This document shows, piece after piece, positions 17,607-24,409 of a DNA stretch of 44,464 nt (positions are counted from its first letter, which is position 1; the number at the start of each line of letters is the position of its first letter). Below the pieces are notes generated by a model. That model was given only the letters and a program-made list of their open reading frames with translations. It had not been told where the DNA came from and did no database searches. Source of the stretch: CAZVQX01 sp964629735 (lineage in GTDB: Bacteria; Bacillota_I; Bacilli_A; RF39; UBA660); contig CAZVQX010000005.1 of the NCBI GenBank assembly GCA_964629735.1, positions 1-44,464 of the forward strand. Reading direction: 5' to 3'. The position numbers and the translations under genes were made by a program.

Positions 17607-18459
17607 AAGAAATCCTCCTTTCAATTTCTTTAATTATAATTTCAGTTAAATAATGAGGGGTATTCTTCATTAAATAACCTATTGTAAATAAACGATTAGC
17701 TGCGTTTTGATCAATCCCACGACTTTGAAGATAATACATATCTTCATCACTTACTCGACCAGATGTAGCAGTATGACCACCTTGAACATTAAAGCAATCA
17801 ATTAATAGTTTGGGATTAATAGAATTTTGACATGTATTGCTTAACATTAAAACTTTATTTATTTGATTAGCTTTTGATTTGTTCGCATTTTCTTTAATAT
17901 AAGTTTTAGCATCTATCACACAATTAGCAAAGTCATTAATCACAGCATGATTATACATATTAGAGGTTGTATTTTCATTTAAATGGTTTATATTTATTTC
18001 ATGTTTTTGATCCTTTATTTTATCTAAATAAATCATTAAATTAAATTCTGCAGTTGCATATTGATCAATTAAGTCAATACTATAAGTTGATTGGTTATTA
18101 TTACTTAATTCTAAAATATAAGTTTTAATATAACTATTTTTAAATAATTTTATATTTATTTTTTTATCTAATGATATATTATTATTAATGTATAAAAAAT
18201 TATATGTTACTTCACTATTTTCTAATACTTCAATATTTTGATTATAAAAATACGATAAATCTTTTCCTTCAAAGAAATGATATTCAATAATATCAACTTT
18301 AATATTGTCTTTTATTGTAATATTAATATTACATAATGGATTTTTATAATTATAAATAAAATGATATGTTCCACTTTCCTCAATAATAATATTATTGTTA
18401 TTAACATTTATAATTGTTTCATCTTTAGCTATATTATTAATCACATCATTTACTTTCAT
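17599..18459 (-). CDS. sufD: SufD, shortened form
   Basis: Partner of SufB in the SufBC2D assembly complex. The C-terminal two thirds are recognisable (LLIDCFNVQGGHTATSG, with the key His of SufD; SDEDMYYLQSRGI; AANRLFTIGYL). The 286-aa length is well below the usual ~400-440 aa; the N-terminal helical domain and part of the beta-helix are missing. The frame begins at an ATG overlapping the sufC stop (ATGA) with AAAGGAATT upstream, so this is a natural short protein rather than a misplaced start. The N-terminal part is very Asn/Ile rich. Confidence 0.9.
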   Translation of the reverse strand: MKVNDVINNIAKDETIINVNNNNIIIEESGTYHFIYNYKNPLCNINITIKDNIKVDIIEYHFFEGKDLSYFYNQNIEVLENSEVTYNFLYINNNISLDKKINIKLFKNSYIKTYILELSNNNQSTYSIDLIDQYATAEFNLMIYLDKIKDQKHEININHLNENTTSNMYNHAVINDFANCVIDAKTYIKENANKSKANQINKVLMLSNTCQNSINPKLLIDCFNVQGGHTATSGRVSDEDMYYLQSRGIDQNAANRLFTIGYLMKNTPHYLTEIIIKEIERRISYE

Positions 18460-19208
18460 TTGACAATTCCTTTATATCCTTCGTTTTCTAGCTTTTCGGC
18501 TAATTCATAACCACCAGTTTTAATTATTTTACCATTATCAATAATATGAACAAAATGGGGCTTAATATATTTTAAAAGCCGAGGATAATGAGTAATAATT
18601 AAAACAGCTGTATTTTCCCGGTTTTCATTAAAATAATTTGTTACATTTTCACCAACTAATTTAATTGCATCAATATCTAGACCAGAATCAATTTCATCTA
18701 AAACAGCTAACTTTGGTTTTAATAATAACATTTGAAAAATTTCATTTTTCTTTTTTTCACCGCCACTATATCCTTCATTAACTGATCTATTAGCATAATC
18801 ATCTGATATTTTCATCTGTTTTGCTTTTTCTTTAAATGAATTATAAAAATCAATCATTTTAATTTGATTGTTTTTATCACGTCTACTATTAATCGCACTT
18901 TTTAAAAATTGAACATTGGAAATACCAGATAACTCGCTTGGGTATTGCATTGCTAAAAAGACTCCTGCTCGTGCTCTTTCATCAACTTTCATTTCTAGTA
19001 AGTTTTTATCTTCTAGTTTAATTTCACCTTTAGTAACTTTATAGCGCGGATTTCCCATAATAACTGATGCTAGTGTTGATTTTCCAGCACCATTAGTGCC
19101 CATTATTACATGTATCTCACCAGCATTAATTTTTAAATTTATTCCTTTCAAAATATCTTTATCAGCTACCTTAGCATGAAGATCATCTATTTTTAAAATT
19201 GTTTTCAA
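18456..19208 (-). CDS. sufC: Fe-S assembly ATPase SufC
   Basis: ABC-type ATPase that drives conformational change in SufBCD; soluble. Walker A GTNGAGKSTL, Q-loop MQYPSELSG, signature YSGGEKKKNEIFQ (SufC-specific SGGEKKRNE type), Walker B LAVLDEIDSGLDID, His loop IITHYPRLL. About 250 aa from a TTG start at 19206-19208 (then KTILKIDDLHA), preceded by AAAGAGGTAATATA. The frame's upstream ATG at 19226 would include that RBS and is less likely. First gene of the operon; a palindromic operator candidate lies 19-36 bases upstream of the start codon. Confidence 0.95.
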   Translation of the reverse strand: MKTILKIDDLHAKVADKDILKGINLKINAGEIHVIMGTNGAGKSTLASVIMGNPRYKVTKGEIKLEDKNLLEMKVDERARAGVFLAMQYPSELSGISNVQFLKSAINSRRDKNNQIKMIDFYNSFKEKAKQMKISDDYANRSVNEGYSGGEKKKNEIFQMLLLKPKLAVLDEIDSGLDIDAIKLVGENVTNYFNENRENTAVLIITHYPRLLKYIKPHFVHIIDNGKIIKTGGYELAEKLENEGYKGIVK

Positions 19209-19226
19209 TATATTACCTCTTTCCAT

Positions 19227-19244
19227 TGTTAGTCTAGGCTAACA
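19227..19244. promoter_or_regulatory. Palindromic operator candidate of the SUF operon
   Basis: TGTTAGTCTAGGCTAACA, 18 bp with 8 of 9 positions symmetric. It resembles the DtxR/IdeR-type operator (TTAGGTTAGSCTAACCTAA consensus, from memory) in its TTAG...CTAA arms. It lies in the 5' leader, about 30-48 bases after the predicted transcription start and just before the sufC RBS. The DtxR-like protein encoded in the same operon is the natural candidate binder (inference). Confidence 0.6.
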
Positions 19245-19281
19245 CAATATTAAAAAATATAAGACACTAAAGTCTATATAA

Positions 19282-19310
19282 ATTATATATTAAGTTAATA
19301 TTTTTAGCAA
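19282..19310 (-). promoter_or_regulatory. Promoter of the SUF operon
   Basis: Minus strand -35 TTGCTA (19305-19310), 17-bp spacer, -10 TATAAT (19282-19287); start near 19275. Confidence 0.65.
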
Positions 19311-19344
19311 GAACTTTAAACAATTATTTTTTAAAAAGTTTTAG

Positions 19345-19372
19345 TTGTTTTATTTTTTTTATGTGATATAAT
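19345..19372 (+). promoter_or_regulatory. Promoter of the peroxiredoxin gene
   Basis: Extended -10 TGATATAAT (19364-19372) with a weak -35 TTGTTT (19345-19350), 16-bp spacer. The start near 19379 falls at the edge of the 21-bp palindrome. Confidence 0.65.
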
Positions 19373-19380
19373 TATATTAG

Positions 19381-19401
19381 AAGTAGTAATCATTACTACT
19401 T
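19381..19401. promoter_or_regulatory. Fur-family (PerR/Zur-type) box at the peroxiredoxin start site
   Basis: Perfect inverted repeat with 10-bp arms AAGTAGTAAT/ATTACTACTT around a central C. Its inner 7-1-7 core TAGTAATcATTACTA matches the layout of Fur-superfamily boxes: 12 of 14 positions against the recalled Zur box TCGTAATnATTACGA and 10 of 14 against PerR TTATAATnATTATAA. It overlaps the initially transcribed bases and precedes the RBS AAAGGAG, ideal for repression. Confidence 0.65.
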
Positions 19402-19418
19402 GTGAAAGGAGATTTATT

Positions 19419-20096
19419 ATGGAAGAAATAAAAGAATTTTATCAAATGCCATTAATTGGCGACCCTGCCCCAAGTTTTAAGGCAGTTACTACTCAAGGAA
19501 ATATTAATTTCCCTGAAGATTATAAAGGAAAATGGGTTATTTTATTTTCACATCCAGCAGATTTCACACCGGTATGTACAACCGAGTTTATGACATTTGC
19601 AACAATGAGTGATGAATTTAAAGAATTAAATACTGAATTAGTTGGGTTAAGTGTTGATTCATTATATTCACATATTGCATGGCTAAGAACTATTAAAGAA
19701 AAAATTAAATGGAATGGTATGGAAAATGTCGAAGTTCAATTTCCTTTAATCGAAGATATAAAAATGGATGTTGCCAAAAAATACGGAATGATTCAACCAA
19801 ATCAATCTAATACTCAAGCAGTAAGAGCTGTGTTCATTATTGATCCAAAAGGTATTATTAGAACTATCTTATATTATCCATTAAGTACAGGAAGAAACTT
19901 TGATGAAATTAAAAGAATTATTATTGCTCTTCAAAAAGCTGATAAAGACAATGTGGCGACTCCAGCAGATTGGAAACCAGGTGATGATGTTATTATCCCA
20001 CCAGCTGGTTCATGTGGTATTGCTAAAGAAAGAGTTGAAACTCCTGAAGATGAAACTTATTGCTTAGATTGGTTTATGTGTTTTAAAAAAGAATAA
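19419..20096 (+). CDS. Peroxiredoxin, Prx6-type
   Basis: Thiol peroxidase reducing H2O2 and organic peroxides; cytoplasmic. 225 aa, the long Prx6/archaeal-type form rather than AhpC. Catalytic motif PADFTPVCTTE (Thr50, peroxidatic Cys53), conserved Arg in QAVRAVFIIDP, and the C-terminal arm PADWKPGDDVIIPP. Three further Cys near the end (199, 215, 221) could provide resolving cysteines. RBS AAAGGAG. Single-gene unit divergent from the SUF operon; the box at its start suggests peroxide or metal control. Peroxide defence next to Fe-S assembly makes biological sense. Confidence 0.95.
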   Translation: MEEIKEFYQMPLIGDPAPSFKAVTTQGNINFPEDYKGKWVILFSHPADFTPVCTTEFMTFATMSDEFKELNTELVGLSVDSLYSHIAWLRTIKEKIKWNGMENVEVQFPLIEDIKMDVAKKYGMIQPNQSNTQAVRAVFIIDPKGIIRTILYYPLSTGRNFDEIKRIIIALQKADKDNVATPADWKPGDDVIIPPAGSCGIAKERVETPEDETYCLDWFMCFKKE

Positions 20097-20100
20097 TATT

Positions 20101-20132
20101 AAAAGCGAATAATAATTATATTCGCTTTTTTA
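20101..20132 (+). terminator. Terminator of the peroxiredoxin gene
   Basis: Perfect 10-bp stem AAAAGCGAAT/ATTCGCTTTT with a 9-nt loop and T-run, five bases past the stop codon. Confidence 0.9.
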
Positions 20133-20161
20133 ATAAAAAAGCCTTATTTTATAAGGCTTTT
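20133..20161 (-). terminator. Terminator downstream of tRNA-Arg
   Basis: Perfect 11-bp stem AAAAGCCTTAT/ATAAGGCTTTT with a 3-nt loop; T-run on the minus strand, 12 bases after the tRNA 3' end. It may also work on the plus strand. Confidence 0.85.
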
Positions 20162-20172
20162 GTCAACATATA

Positions 20173-20249
<77 letters not shown>

Positions 20250-20271
20250 AATATGTTCAGATGAACATATT
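20250..20271. repeat. 22-bp inverted repeat abutting the tRNA-Arg 5' end
   Basis: Perfect 10-bp arms AATATGTTCA/TGAACATATT with a 2-bp centre. It covers the predicted transcription start (near 20266) and ends at the mature tRNA 5' end, so it would form a hairpin in the precursor leader or serve as a protein site. Confidence 0.6.
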
Positions 20272-20272
20272 A

Positions 20273-20301
20273 AGTATACACCATTTATTTTATTTATTCA
20301 A
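20273..20301 (-). promoter_or_regulatory. Promoter of tRNA-Arg
   Basis: Minus strand -35 TTGAAT (20296-20301), 17-bp spacer, -10 TATACT (20273-20278); it overlaps the gerM stop codon region. Confidence 0.65.
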
Positions 20302-21268
20302 TAGTTTTTAAAACTTTTTTTAATATTTCTTGATTTTCAACTTCAAACACTACCTCTTTAACACTATAATTATCTTTAATTGATAAACATATAGTATAAA
20401 TTACTTCTTCTAAAATATCCTGATTAACAATATCGCTAAACAAATAAGTATTAAATTTTAATTGCATTATATCATTAGTTTGTTCAACAGATAATAATTT
20501 GGCATTATTACTTAAAAAACTCATTAAATTATTATTATAAACATGACTACTACTCAATTCATCAATAATAATATGAATTTTTTCACGACTATCATTTAAA
20601 TATTTAGTAACTGGAACATAATAATAATCATTGTTAAATTTATTAACATAATATACAGTTACTTGGTTTATACCTTTATTTGATTTTAGATCATACTTTT
20701 TATTAATCCCAAAATCACGATTTAACGTACTTGGAAGATTTATTTTACTTTGTGGCAATTTTGACAAAATATCCCCTTCGACATAAATAATAACATTATC
20801 AACACCATTAATACTAGTTAGAGTATAAACGATAGCTTCAACTACTTTTTCTTCTAACCATTCTTCTACATTTAATAAATCCTTTGAAAAATTAATTTTC
20901 ATTAAATTTTTTTCATATTTAATACTCAATACTTTTGTTTCTGCTGGTAACAATGATCTAAAACCACTTGGAATTTTACTTTCCCCTGCCCCATCTTTTA
21001 TTAATATTTCCATTAATTCTTTTGCTTTTTTTTCAATTGTTTGATTATTAGAATTAATAACAACTTTGGTTTTACCTAAATAATCATTACCATCTAATAA
21101 ATAAATAACATTTGTCATAACTTCGCGATCAACATATTCCAATTCCTGAGGTAGTTTATTTTGTAAACTATCATCTTTTGGTATTAAATAAATTAAAAAC
21201 AAAGTAATTAAAGCTAAGGTTGTTACTATAATTTTTTTTGTAATTATTTTTTTATAAAATTTTATCAT
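20294..21268 (-). CDS. gerM: GerM-like protein with two GerM domains
   Basis: Sporulation/germination-type protein, 324 aa. An N-terminal membrane anchor (about residues 12-29, KIIVTTLALITLFLIYLIP, no lipobox Cys) is followed by two GerM domains: residues about 50-165 (TNVIYLLDGNDYLGKTKVVI; SGFRSLLPAETKVLSIKYE; KINFSKDLLN; VEAIVYTLTSINGVDNVIIYVEG) and about 200-320 (QVTVYYVNKFNNDYYYVPVTKYL; LKFNTYLFSD; EEVIYTICLSIKDNYSVKEVVFEVE). In Bacillus GerM acts in the mother-cell envelope during engulfment. It lies downstream of gerE and spoIIIAH, which supports the call. The Bacillus protein is a lipoprotein; here the anchor seems to be a plain TM helix. Confidence 0.85.
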   Translation of the reverse strand: MIKFYKKIITKKIIVTTLALITLFLIYLIPKDDSLQNKLPQELEYVDREVMTNVIYLLDGNDYLGKTKVVINSNNQTIEKKAKELMEILIKDGAGESKIPSGFRSLLPAETKVLSIKYEKNLMKINFSKDLLNVEEWLEEKVVEAIVYTLTSINGVDNVIIYVEGDILSKLPQSKINLPSTLNRDFGINKKYDLKSNKGINQVTVYYVNKFNNDYYYVPVTKYLNDSREKIHIIIDELSSSHVYNNNLMSFLSNNAKLLSVEQTNDIMQLKFNTYLFSDIVNQDILEEVIYTICLSIKDNYSVKEVVFEVENQEILKKVLKTIE

Positions 21269-21292
21269 ATTTCACCTCTAACTAATAATATG

Positions 21293-21320
21293 AAAAAAGC
21301 CGAGGATTAATTCGGCTTTT
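21293..21320 (-). terminator. Terminator of gerE
   Basis: 9-bp stem AAAAGCCGA/TCGGCTTTT with an 8-nt loop and T-run on the minus strand, overlapping the gerE stop codon. Confidence 0.85.
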
Positions 21321-21525
21321 ATAATGAAAGTTCCCCAAGTTTTAAAAGTTCAACAACCGCACCAGCGCGGCCTTTAACTCCTAATTTCTGCATTGCATTT
21401 GATATATGATTTCGAACAGTTTTTTCGCTTATTTTTAACATTTGAGCAATTTCAGACGTAGTTTTATTTTGAATAAGTAACTCGAATACTTCTCTCTCTC
21501 TTTTGGTAAGAATGCTTTTGTTCAT
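21319..21525 (-). CDS. gerE: GerE, late sporulation transcription factor
   Basis: LuxR/FixJ-type helix-turn-helix protein consisting only of the DNA-binding domain, 68 aa (Bacillus GerE is 74). LTKREREVFELLIQNKTTSE and TVRNHISNAMQKLGVKGR, with ending VVELLKLGELSL, are almost the Bacillus GerE sequence as I recall it, closer than to other LuxR-type proteins. In Bacillus, GerE acts in the mother cell with sigma-K on coat genes. The start at 21525 follows GAGGG; a GTG four codons upstream is part of that site. A sigma-K-like promoter lies upstream. The gene stands alone between two terminators. Confidence 0.9.
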   Translation of the reverse strand: MNKSILTKREREVFELLIQNKTTSEIAQMLKISEKTVRNHISNAMQKLGVKGRAGAVVELLKLGELSL

Positions 21526-21571
21526 TATTTCCCTCACTTCCTAAAGTTAGGTGGTTGATATTTACTCATAT

Positions 21572-21598
21572 TATTCTATGACAATTGTATTTTTTAGT
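21572..21598 (-). promoter_or_regulatory. Sigma-K-like promoter candidate of gerE
   Basis: Minus strand -35 AC (21597-21598), 16-bp spacer, -10 CATAGAATA (21572-21580), matching the recalled sigma-K pattern AC-N16-17-CATAnnnTA. No good sigma-A promoter is visible in the same interval. Short motifs occur by chance in AT-rich DNA. Confidence 0.45.
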
Positions 21599-21611
21599 GA
21601 GAGAATACGCC

Positions 21612-21640
21612 TATAAAAAATAACAATCAAAGTTATTTTT
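21612..21640 (-). terminator. Terminator of spoIIIAH
   Basis: 9-bp stem AAAAATAAC/GTTATTTTT with a 7-nt loop and T-run on the minus strand, overlapping the stop codon; AT-rich stem. Confidence 0.7.
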
Positions 21641-22139
21641 GAAATTTGACTGTTATATACATCTTTTTATCATATTTACTTTGCGCTAAACGCATTATAT
21701 CGTTAGCTAATTTATTATCATGCTTATCACTAGCAACAACAATTCTTATTTGATTACCATCTATTTTCACAAATGATTTTAATTTAAACTGCTCTAAAAT
21801 CTTTTTTTCTAAACTTTCTTCTTCTCCTTTATTAATATTTAATACCCTCATTTTTTCATATGCATTATTTTTTTCCTCAACACTAGCATCAATGCTTGTT
21901 AAAATTATTTTTAAATCATTCATATTTTTTAATAATTGATCATCAGCTTCCAGGCGCAGTGCTAGTAAAACATCACTTTCTTCAATAGAAACTACTTCAC
22001 CATCTGATTTCTTATTAGTCTCTGGTGTTTTGTTTTGAACCGTTAATAACAATTCTGAAGGCATTGTTATATAATAAACACTTAATACTAATATTAAACT
22101 AAATAAAGTTAAAAACCATAAATTTTTTTTATTAACCAT
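21633..22139 (-). CDS. spoIIIAH: SpoIIIAH-like sporulation channel protein
   Basis: In Bacillus, SpoIIIAH is the mother-cell membrane protein that binds SpoIIQ and forms the feeding channel across the forespore membranes. Here 168 aa: a cytoplasmic start MVNKKNLWFLTLFSLILVLSV followed by VYYITMP, very close to Bacillus SpoIIIAH, then a short linker, a coiled-coil-like helix (ADDQLLKNMNDLKIILTSID; NNAYEKMRVLNI) and the ring-building EscJ/YscJ-like domain (FVKIDGNQIRIVVASDKHDN; ANDIMRLAQ). It is shorter than the Bacillus protein (~218) mainly in the linker. RBS AGGAGGG. The rest of the spoIIIA operon is not here. Confidence 0.85.
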   Translation of the reverse strand: MVNKKNLWFLTLFSLILVLSVYYITMPSELLLTVQNKTPETNKKSDGEVVSIEESDVLLALRLEADDQLLKNMNDLKIILTSIDASVEEKNNAYEKMRVLNINKGEEESLEKKILEQFKLKSFVKIDGNQIRIVVASDKHDNKLANDIMRLAQSKYDKKMYITVKFQK

Positions 22140-22194
22140 TGTTACCCTCCTAGTAATAATCTATTACATTATATTAGAAATTATAATTTTTATT

Positions 22195-22220
22195 ACAAAA
22201 AAAAAGAATATTAATTCTTT
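22195..22220 (-). terminator. Terminator of thrS
   Basis: 7-bp stem AAAGAAT/ATTCTTT, 4-nt loop, then TTTTTT on the minus strand; overlaps the thrS stop. Confidence 0.75.
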
Positions 22221-23944
22221 TTTTCAATTTCAAACTTTATTTTGTCAATGAATTCATCTATTCCAAGAGTTATTGTTTCATTACTTCCATATTTTCGATA
22301 ACTAATTTGATGATTTTCTATTTCTTTATCACCAATTATAAGTGAATAAGGAATTTTTTTAATTTGACTTTCACGCATACGATAACTTAATTTTTCATCA
22401 CGACTATCTAATTCAACTCTAATATTATTTTTTTCTAAATGTTCTTTAATAACAGAAGCACCTTCTAAATGGTATTCATTATTTACTGGAATAATATTTA
22501 CTTGAACTGGACTTAACCAAGTTGGAAATGCACCAGCATAGTGTTCAATTAAAACACCAATAAATCTCTCTAATGAACCATATATTACTCGATGTAGCAT
22601 GATTGGGCGTTTTTTCGAACCATCAGCATCAATATAAGTTAAATCGAATCTTTCAGGCATTTGCATGTCTAATTGAATAGTTCCACATTGCCAAGGGCGT
22701 CCTAATGAATCAGTTACTTTAAAATCTAATTTAGGGCCATAAAAAGCACCATCACCTGGGTTTAATTTATACTCATGTCCAGCATTAATAACGGCTTGTT
22801 TTAAAGCTTCTTCAGCTTTATCCCAAGTTTCTATTTCACCTATATATTTATCCAATGGCCTTGTCGATAGCTCTATTTCATACTTTAAATTAAATACTTT
22901 ATACATACGATCAATAAAGTTTATTAATCTAATAATTTCTGATTCAATTTGATCTTCTGTCATAAATAAGTGGGCATCATCTTGAGTAAAGTTTCTTACC
23001 CGGAATAAACCGCTTAAGGCACCACTTGCTTCATGACGGTGAACAAGTCCTAATTCACCAACACGAAGTGGTAAATCTTTATATGAATGAAGTTTGTTTT
23101 TATAAACTAACATCCCGCCTGGACAGTTCATTGGTTTGATCGCAAATTCTTTATCATCAATTGTTGATGTATACATATTTTCTTTATAATTATACCAATG
23201 ACCTGAAACTTCCCATAAATCACGATTTAACATAATAGGAGTCATAATAAACTCATATCCTTCTTTACGGTGTTCTTCATACCAATAATCTTCTAAAGCT
23301 TTTCTTAAAGTCATTCCATTAGGCAACCAAAATGGAAATCCAGGGCCGTATTCACTAATCATGAATAGTTCGAGTTCTTTACCTAATTTACGATGATCAC
23401 GACGTTTAGCCTCTTCTAATAGCTCTAAATGATTATTTAAATCTGCTTCTTTTTCAAAACAAATACCATATACTCGTTGTAACATTTTATTATTAGAATC
23501 ACCTTTATAATAAGCACCGCTAACTTTTAATAATTTAAAATGTTTTAATTTTTTAGTACTATCAACATGTGGACCACGACAAAGATCAATAAATTCTTCT
23601 TGTTGATATGCAGTTATCAATTCATTCTCATCTAAATTATTAATTAAATCAATTTTATAAGGATCATGCTTAAATAATTCTAATGCTTCTTCTTTTGCTA
23701 GCTCTAATCTTTTGATTAACTTATTAGATTTAACTATTTTTTTCATTTCTCTTGCAATTTGGTCTAAATCTTCTTCGGTAATTACATCATCACCTAAGTC
23801 GATGTCATAATAAAACCCTTCTGATACAACTGGTCCAACCCAAAATAAAGCATGGGGATATATTTTTGATATTGCATGTGCTAGTAAATGCGCACAGCTA
23901 TGATTTAAAATACTTAATTTTTCATTTTCTTTAATATTTATCAT
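22211..23944 (-). CDS. thrS: Threonyl-tRNA synthetase lacking the TGS domain
   Basis: Charges tRNA-Thr. 577 aa, about 65 shorter than E. coli ThrRS because the N-terminal TGS domain is missing; the protein starts directly at the editing domain (HSCAHLLAHA with HxxxH; CRGPHVDS with CxxxH). Class II catalytic core: zinc Cys in KPMNCPGGM, motif 2 GLVHRHEASGALSGLFRVR, motif 3 HRVIYGSLERFIGVLIEHYAGAFP, and the C-terminal anticodon-binding domain (VNIIPVNNEY; SYRMRESQIKKIPYSLIIGDKE). Its ATG overlaps the small upstream gene (ATGA), with RBS AAAGGAGG. It is under T-box control through that upstream gene. Confidence 0.96.
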   Translation of the reverse strand: MINIKENEKLSILNHSCAHLLAHAISKIYPHALFWVGPVVSEGFYYDIDLGDDVITEEDLDQIAREMKKIVKSNKLIKRLELAKEEALELFKHDPYKIDLINNLDENELITAYQQEEFIDLCRGPHVDSTKKLKHFKLLKVSGAYYKGDSNNKMLQRVYGICFEKEADLNNHLELLEEAKRRDHRKLGKELELFMISEYGPGFPFWLPNGMTLRKALEDYWYEEHRKEGYEFIMTPIMLNRDLWEVSGHWYNYKENMYTSTIDDKEFAIKPMNCPGGMLVYKNKLHSYKDLPLRVGELGLVHRHEASGALSGLFRVRNFTQDDAHLFMTEDQIESEIIRLINFIDRMYKVFNLKYEIELSTRPLDKYIGEIETWDKAEEALKQAVINAGHEYKLNPGDGAFYGPKLDFKVTDSLGRPWQCGTIQLDMQMPERFDLTYIDADGSKKRPIMLHRVIYGSLERFIGVLIEHYAGAFPTWLSPVQVNIIPVNNEYHLEGASVIKEHLEKNNIRVELDSRDEKLSYRMRESQIKKIPYSLIIGDKEIENHQISYRKYGSNETITLGIDEFIDKIKFEIEKKN

Positions 23945-24141
23945 TTTTGTTTTCCTCCTTTATTGGCCATTTTATTTATTTTAAATTCTTGCATTAAATG
24001 ACCAATTTCTTTTCTTATTTTATTTATTTCTTGTTCAGTCTTTATTTTTTCTTCTTCTTCTTTTTGAAATTGAAGTTTTAATCTTAAATCAAATAATTGA
24101 TTTCTTAATCGCTTATATTTTTCAACCGTTCGCTTATCCAT
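23941..24141 (-). CDS. Small coiled-coil protein, first gene of the thrS transcript
   Basis: 66 aa, highly charged and mostly helical (YKRLRNQLFDLRLKLQFQKE; EKIKTEQEINKIRKEIGHLM), with a basic tail KMANKGGKQK. No family recognised. The start at 24141 follows AGAGGTGG; the longer frame to 24204 runs back through the T-box terminator hairpin and antiterminator and cannot be the real start. It overlaps thrS by ATGA, so it is translationally coupled and under the same threonine-responsive leader. Its protein-level role is unknown; a leader-like coupling function is possible. Confidence 0.75.
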   Translation of the reverse strand: MDKRTVEKYKRLRNQLFDLRLKLQFQKEEEEKIKTEQEINKIRKEIGHLMQEFKINKMANKGGKQK

Positions 24142-24157
24142 AATCCACCTCTTTCTA

Positions 24158-24188
24158 TAAAAAAACACCCTCAAACTTGAGGAGTGTT
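24158..24188 (-). terminator. Intrinsic terminator of the thrS T-box leader
   Basis: Stem AACACTCCTCA/TGAGGGTGTT with one bulge and a short loop, followed by TTTTTTT on the minus strand. Its 5' arm lies next to the T-box so antiterminator formation would exclude it. Confidence 0.85.
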
Positions 24189-24369
24189 TATAACACGGTA
24201 CCATCCTACCTTTAACTTAATTAAATAACGGTATCTAACCGGGAATCTCTTTCGAGTCCAATTCATAGGTAGTAGTTATTAATTTTATTTATTAGTCTCC
24301 CATCAACACTAACTTGCTTTTAAATAAAATTTTAATAACCGTGTCCTAATCAACATTTTTTTAAAATTA
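24158..24369 (-). promoter_or_regulatory. T-box riboswitch controlling thrS
   Basis: A tRNA-sensing leader. The conserved T-box AGGATGGTACCGTG lies at 24194-24207 just before the terminator. Upstream are a long AT-rich Stem I (GTTATTAA...TTATTTA paired with TAAATAAAATTAATAAC), three successive Thr triplets ACU-ACU-ACC at 24268-24276 on its 3' side as specifier candidates, a small hairpin with GAAA loop (24238-24260), and a CGGT/ACCG hairpin. Uncharged tRNA-Thr would stabilise the antiterminator and allow expression of the downstream small gene and thrS. The exact specifier register was not resolved. Confidence 0.88.
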
Positions 24370-24375
24370 ATATTT

Positions 24376-24403
24376 ATTTTACCATGTTTTTTTTATTTGT
24401 CAA
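24376..24403 (-). promoter_or_regulatory. Promoter of the T-box/thrS transcript
   Basis: Minus strand -35 TTGACA (24398-24403), 16-bp spacer, -10 TAAAAT (24376-24381), directly after the stop of the RNB-like gene. Confidence 0.75.
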
Positions 24404-24409
24404 ATGGTT

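Noticed and set aside
19262..19275. Second dyad AGAC-6 bp-GTCT near the SUF transcription start.
   Set aside because: Only the outer four pairs match and the sequence is unlike the main palindrome, so it is not counted as an operator.
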